The notes beneath the pieces were generated by a model. That model saw only the letters and a list, made by a program, of their open reading frames with translations. It had not been told where the DNA came from and made no database searches. DNA of 64,000 nucleotides from Pseudomonas umsongensis (GTDB lineage: Bacteria; Pseudomonadota; Gammaproteobacteria; Pseudomonadales; Pseudomonadaceae), in assembly GCF_002236105.1 (NCBI RefSeq), contig NZ_NIWU01000001.1:1736001-1800000 (forward strand). The letters run 5' to 3'. This document shows positions 62,877 to 64,000 of the stretch, piece by piece; within the stretch, counting starts at the first letter, position 1, and every line of letters starts with the position of its first letter. The position numbers and the translations under genes are program-made.

Positions 62877-63773
62877 ATGGAACTGCGTCACCTGCGTTAC
62901 TTTCAGGTGTTGGCTCAAACCCTTAATTTCACCCGCGCCGCCGAACGCCTGCACATCGCCCAGCCGCCCTTGAGCCGGCAGATCCAGCAGTTGGAAGATG
63001 AACTGGGGGTGATGCTGCTCGAGCGTGGCCGACCGTTGAAGCTGACCGACGCCGGGCGTTTTTTCCATGAGCATTCCACCGCCCTCCTCGACCAGTTGCA
63101 CAAGGTCTGCGACAACACCCGACGCATCGGCCTGGGGGAAAAGACCTGGCTGGGCATCGGCTTTGCGCCTTCGACGCTGTACGGCGTGCTGCCGGAACTG
63201 ATTCGCCGCTTGCGCAGCGGCGAACCGCTGGAACTGGAACTCGGGCTGTCGGAGATGACCACACTGCAGCAGGTACAGGCGCTCAAGGCCGGGCGCATCG
63301 ACGTCGGCTTCGGCCGCATCCGCATCGACGACCCGGCCATCGTCCAGACCGTGCTCACCGAAGACCGACTGGTGGCCGCCCTGCCCGCCGGTCACCCGCT
63401 GCTGGCCGGGCCCGTCAGCCTGCGCGACCTGGCCAAAGAGCCGTTCGTGCTGTACCCCGGCAACCCCCGCCCCAGCTATGCCGACCACGTGATCGCGCTG
63501 TTCGAATCCTATGGGGTGAGCATCCATATTGCGCAATGGACCAACGAGCTGCAGACGGCGATCGGGTTGGTGGGTGCCGGGATAGGGATCACGCTGGTGC
63601 CGGCCTCGGTGCAATTGCTGCACCGCGACGACATCGGTTTCACCCCGCTGCTGGAAGACAACGCCACCTCACCGATCATTCTCAGTCGGCGGGTGGGCGA
63701 CGTTTCACCGGGGTTGAACCATTGCTTGCGGATGATCGACGAGTTGCTGCCACAAACAATCACGCCCCTGTAG
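62877..63773 (+). CDS. catR: LysR-family regulator of catechol genes
   Basis: 298 residues. N-terminal winged helix-turn-helix (LRYFQVLAQTLNFTRAAERLHIAQPPLSRQI split) and C-terminal effector domain. A GGAGG site precedes the ATG at 62877. Divergent from catB by 127 bp, as in other pseudomonads. The last codon and stop (CTG TAG) are inside the REP starting at 63768. Confidence 0.93.
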   Translation: MELRHLRYFQVLAQTLNFTRAAERLHIAQPPLSRQIQQLEDELGVMLLERGRPLKLTDAGRFFHEHSTALLDQLHKVCDNTRRIGLGEKTWLGIGFAPSTLYGVLPELIRRLRSGEPLELELGLSEMTTLQQVQALKAGRIDVGFGRIRIDDPAIVQTVLTEDRLVAALPAGHPLLAGPVSLRDLAKEPFVLYPGNPRPSYADHVIALFESYGVSIHIAQWTNELQTAIGLVGAGIGITLVPASVQLLHRDDIGFTPLLEDNATSPIILSRRVGDVSPGLNHCLRMIDELLPQTITPL

Positions 63774-63850
63774 GAGCTGCCGCAGGCTGCGATCTTTTGA
63801 CTTTTTCAAGAGCAAGATCAAAAGATCGCAGCCTGCGGCAGCTCCTACAG
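63768..63850. repeat. REP inverted pair overlapping the catR stop
   Basis: GTAGGAGCTGCCGCAGGCTGCG and its inverted copy. Same family as at 5097. It lies between catR and the partial gene at the right edge. Confidence 0.85.
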
Positions 63851-63864
63851 AGGCTCGGGAGTAT

Positions 63865-64000
63865 TCAGCCAGCGAATGCCCGGCGCCCGGCTTCCATCTC
63901 GGTGCGCAATTCACCGATGAAGTCAGAGATGGTACGCACGCTGGTCAACTGCTCGGTCGATACACCGGCGATCAGCAGCTTGACTTCCCCGCTGGCGGGA
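63865..64000 (-). CDS. C-terminal fragment of an unidentified protein
   Basis: The frame runs from the right edge to TGA at 63865 and covers about 44 residues (VKLLIAGVSTEQLTSVRT and a final GRRAFAG). The gene begins outside the window. A flavin-type oxidoreductase is one possibility, but the fragment is too short to say. Confidence 0.5.
   Translation of the reverse strand, partial: PASGEVKLLIAGVSTEQLTSVRTISDFIGELRTEMEAGRRAFAG

Overview
The window looks like a chromosomal segment of a fluorescent Pseudomonas (P. fluorescens group). The reasons are the typical Pseudomonas catabolic modules (iac, benABCD, catBCA with catR), several families of inverted REP-type repeats, and A-rich Crc/Hfq-like motifs at the starts of catabolic genes. 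No tRNA, rRNA or CRISPR array was seen. Both edges cut genes.

Layout. (1) 1-5045, minus strand: an indole-3-acetate (IAA) catabolic operon in the order iacA-B-I-H-C-D-E, with iacE running off the left edge. (2) 5369-10565, plus strand: an orphan PAS histidine kinase, then a five-gene aromatic amine dehydrogenase locus (aauB-E-D-A plus a c-type cytochrome). Regions 1 and 2 fit a tryptamine to indole-acetaldehyde to IAA to catechol route. (3) 10.9-30.7 kb: a Wzx/Wzy-type exopolysaccharide locus with an initiating phosphotransferase, glycosyltransferases of families 2, 4, 26 and 61, acyltransferases, a GMC oxidoreductase preceded by a 60-residue Tat-signal protein, flippase, polymerase, a secreted glycoside hydrolase and galE. 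No outer-membrane exporter or chain-length kinase is present. (4) 30.7-33.0 kb: 70-bp tandem repeats, an IS110-family element and a structured non-coding element. (5) 33.0-38.9 kb: two NCS1 permeases, a flavin reductase, a luciferase-like monooxygenase and an isochorismatase-like hydrolase. This resembles oxidative N-heterocycle degradation (Rut-like logic). Three near-identical palindromes of GntR type sit upstream of three of these genes. (6) 39.1-46.8 kb: folD, an ammonium/methylammonium transporter, glxD-glxC-glxB, glnT and an XRE-cupin regulator. This is the synthase half of an N-methylglutamate-type C1/N pathway. (7) 46.9-55.2 kb: an IS110 remnant, then mixed housekeeping and stress genes: type-II NADH dehydrogenase-like with an Rrf2 regulator, small lipoproteins including OsmE, an ECF sigma factor coupled to a betaine-type binding protein, a PhnD-like protein, a fatty-acid desaturase and a Nudix hydrolase. 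(8) 55.2-63.8 kb: benD-C-B-A, benR, catA, catC, catB and divergent catR, i.e. benzoate to catechol to 3-oxoadipate enol-lactone. The catechol made by the iac operon can feed this ortho-cleavage branch.

The least familiar parts are the NCS1/luciferase-like cluster with its shared palindromic operators, the Tat-mini-protein/GMC oxidoreductase pair in the polysaccharide locus, the sigma factor coupled to a solute-binding protein, and the IS110 5' end with a possible bridge-RNA hairpin. All functional names come from reading the translated sequences and from remembered family features. No database search was run.
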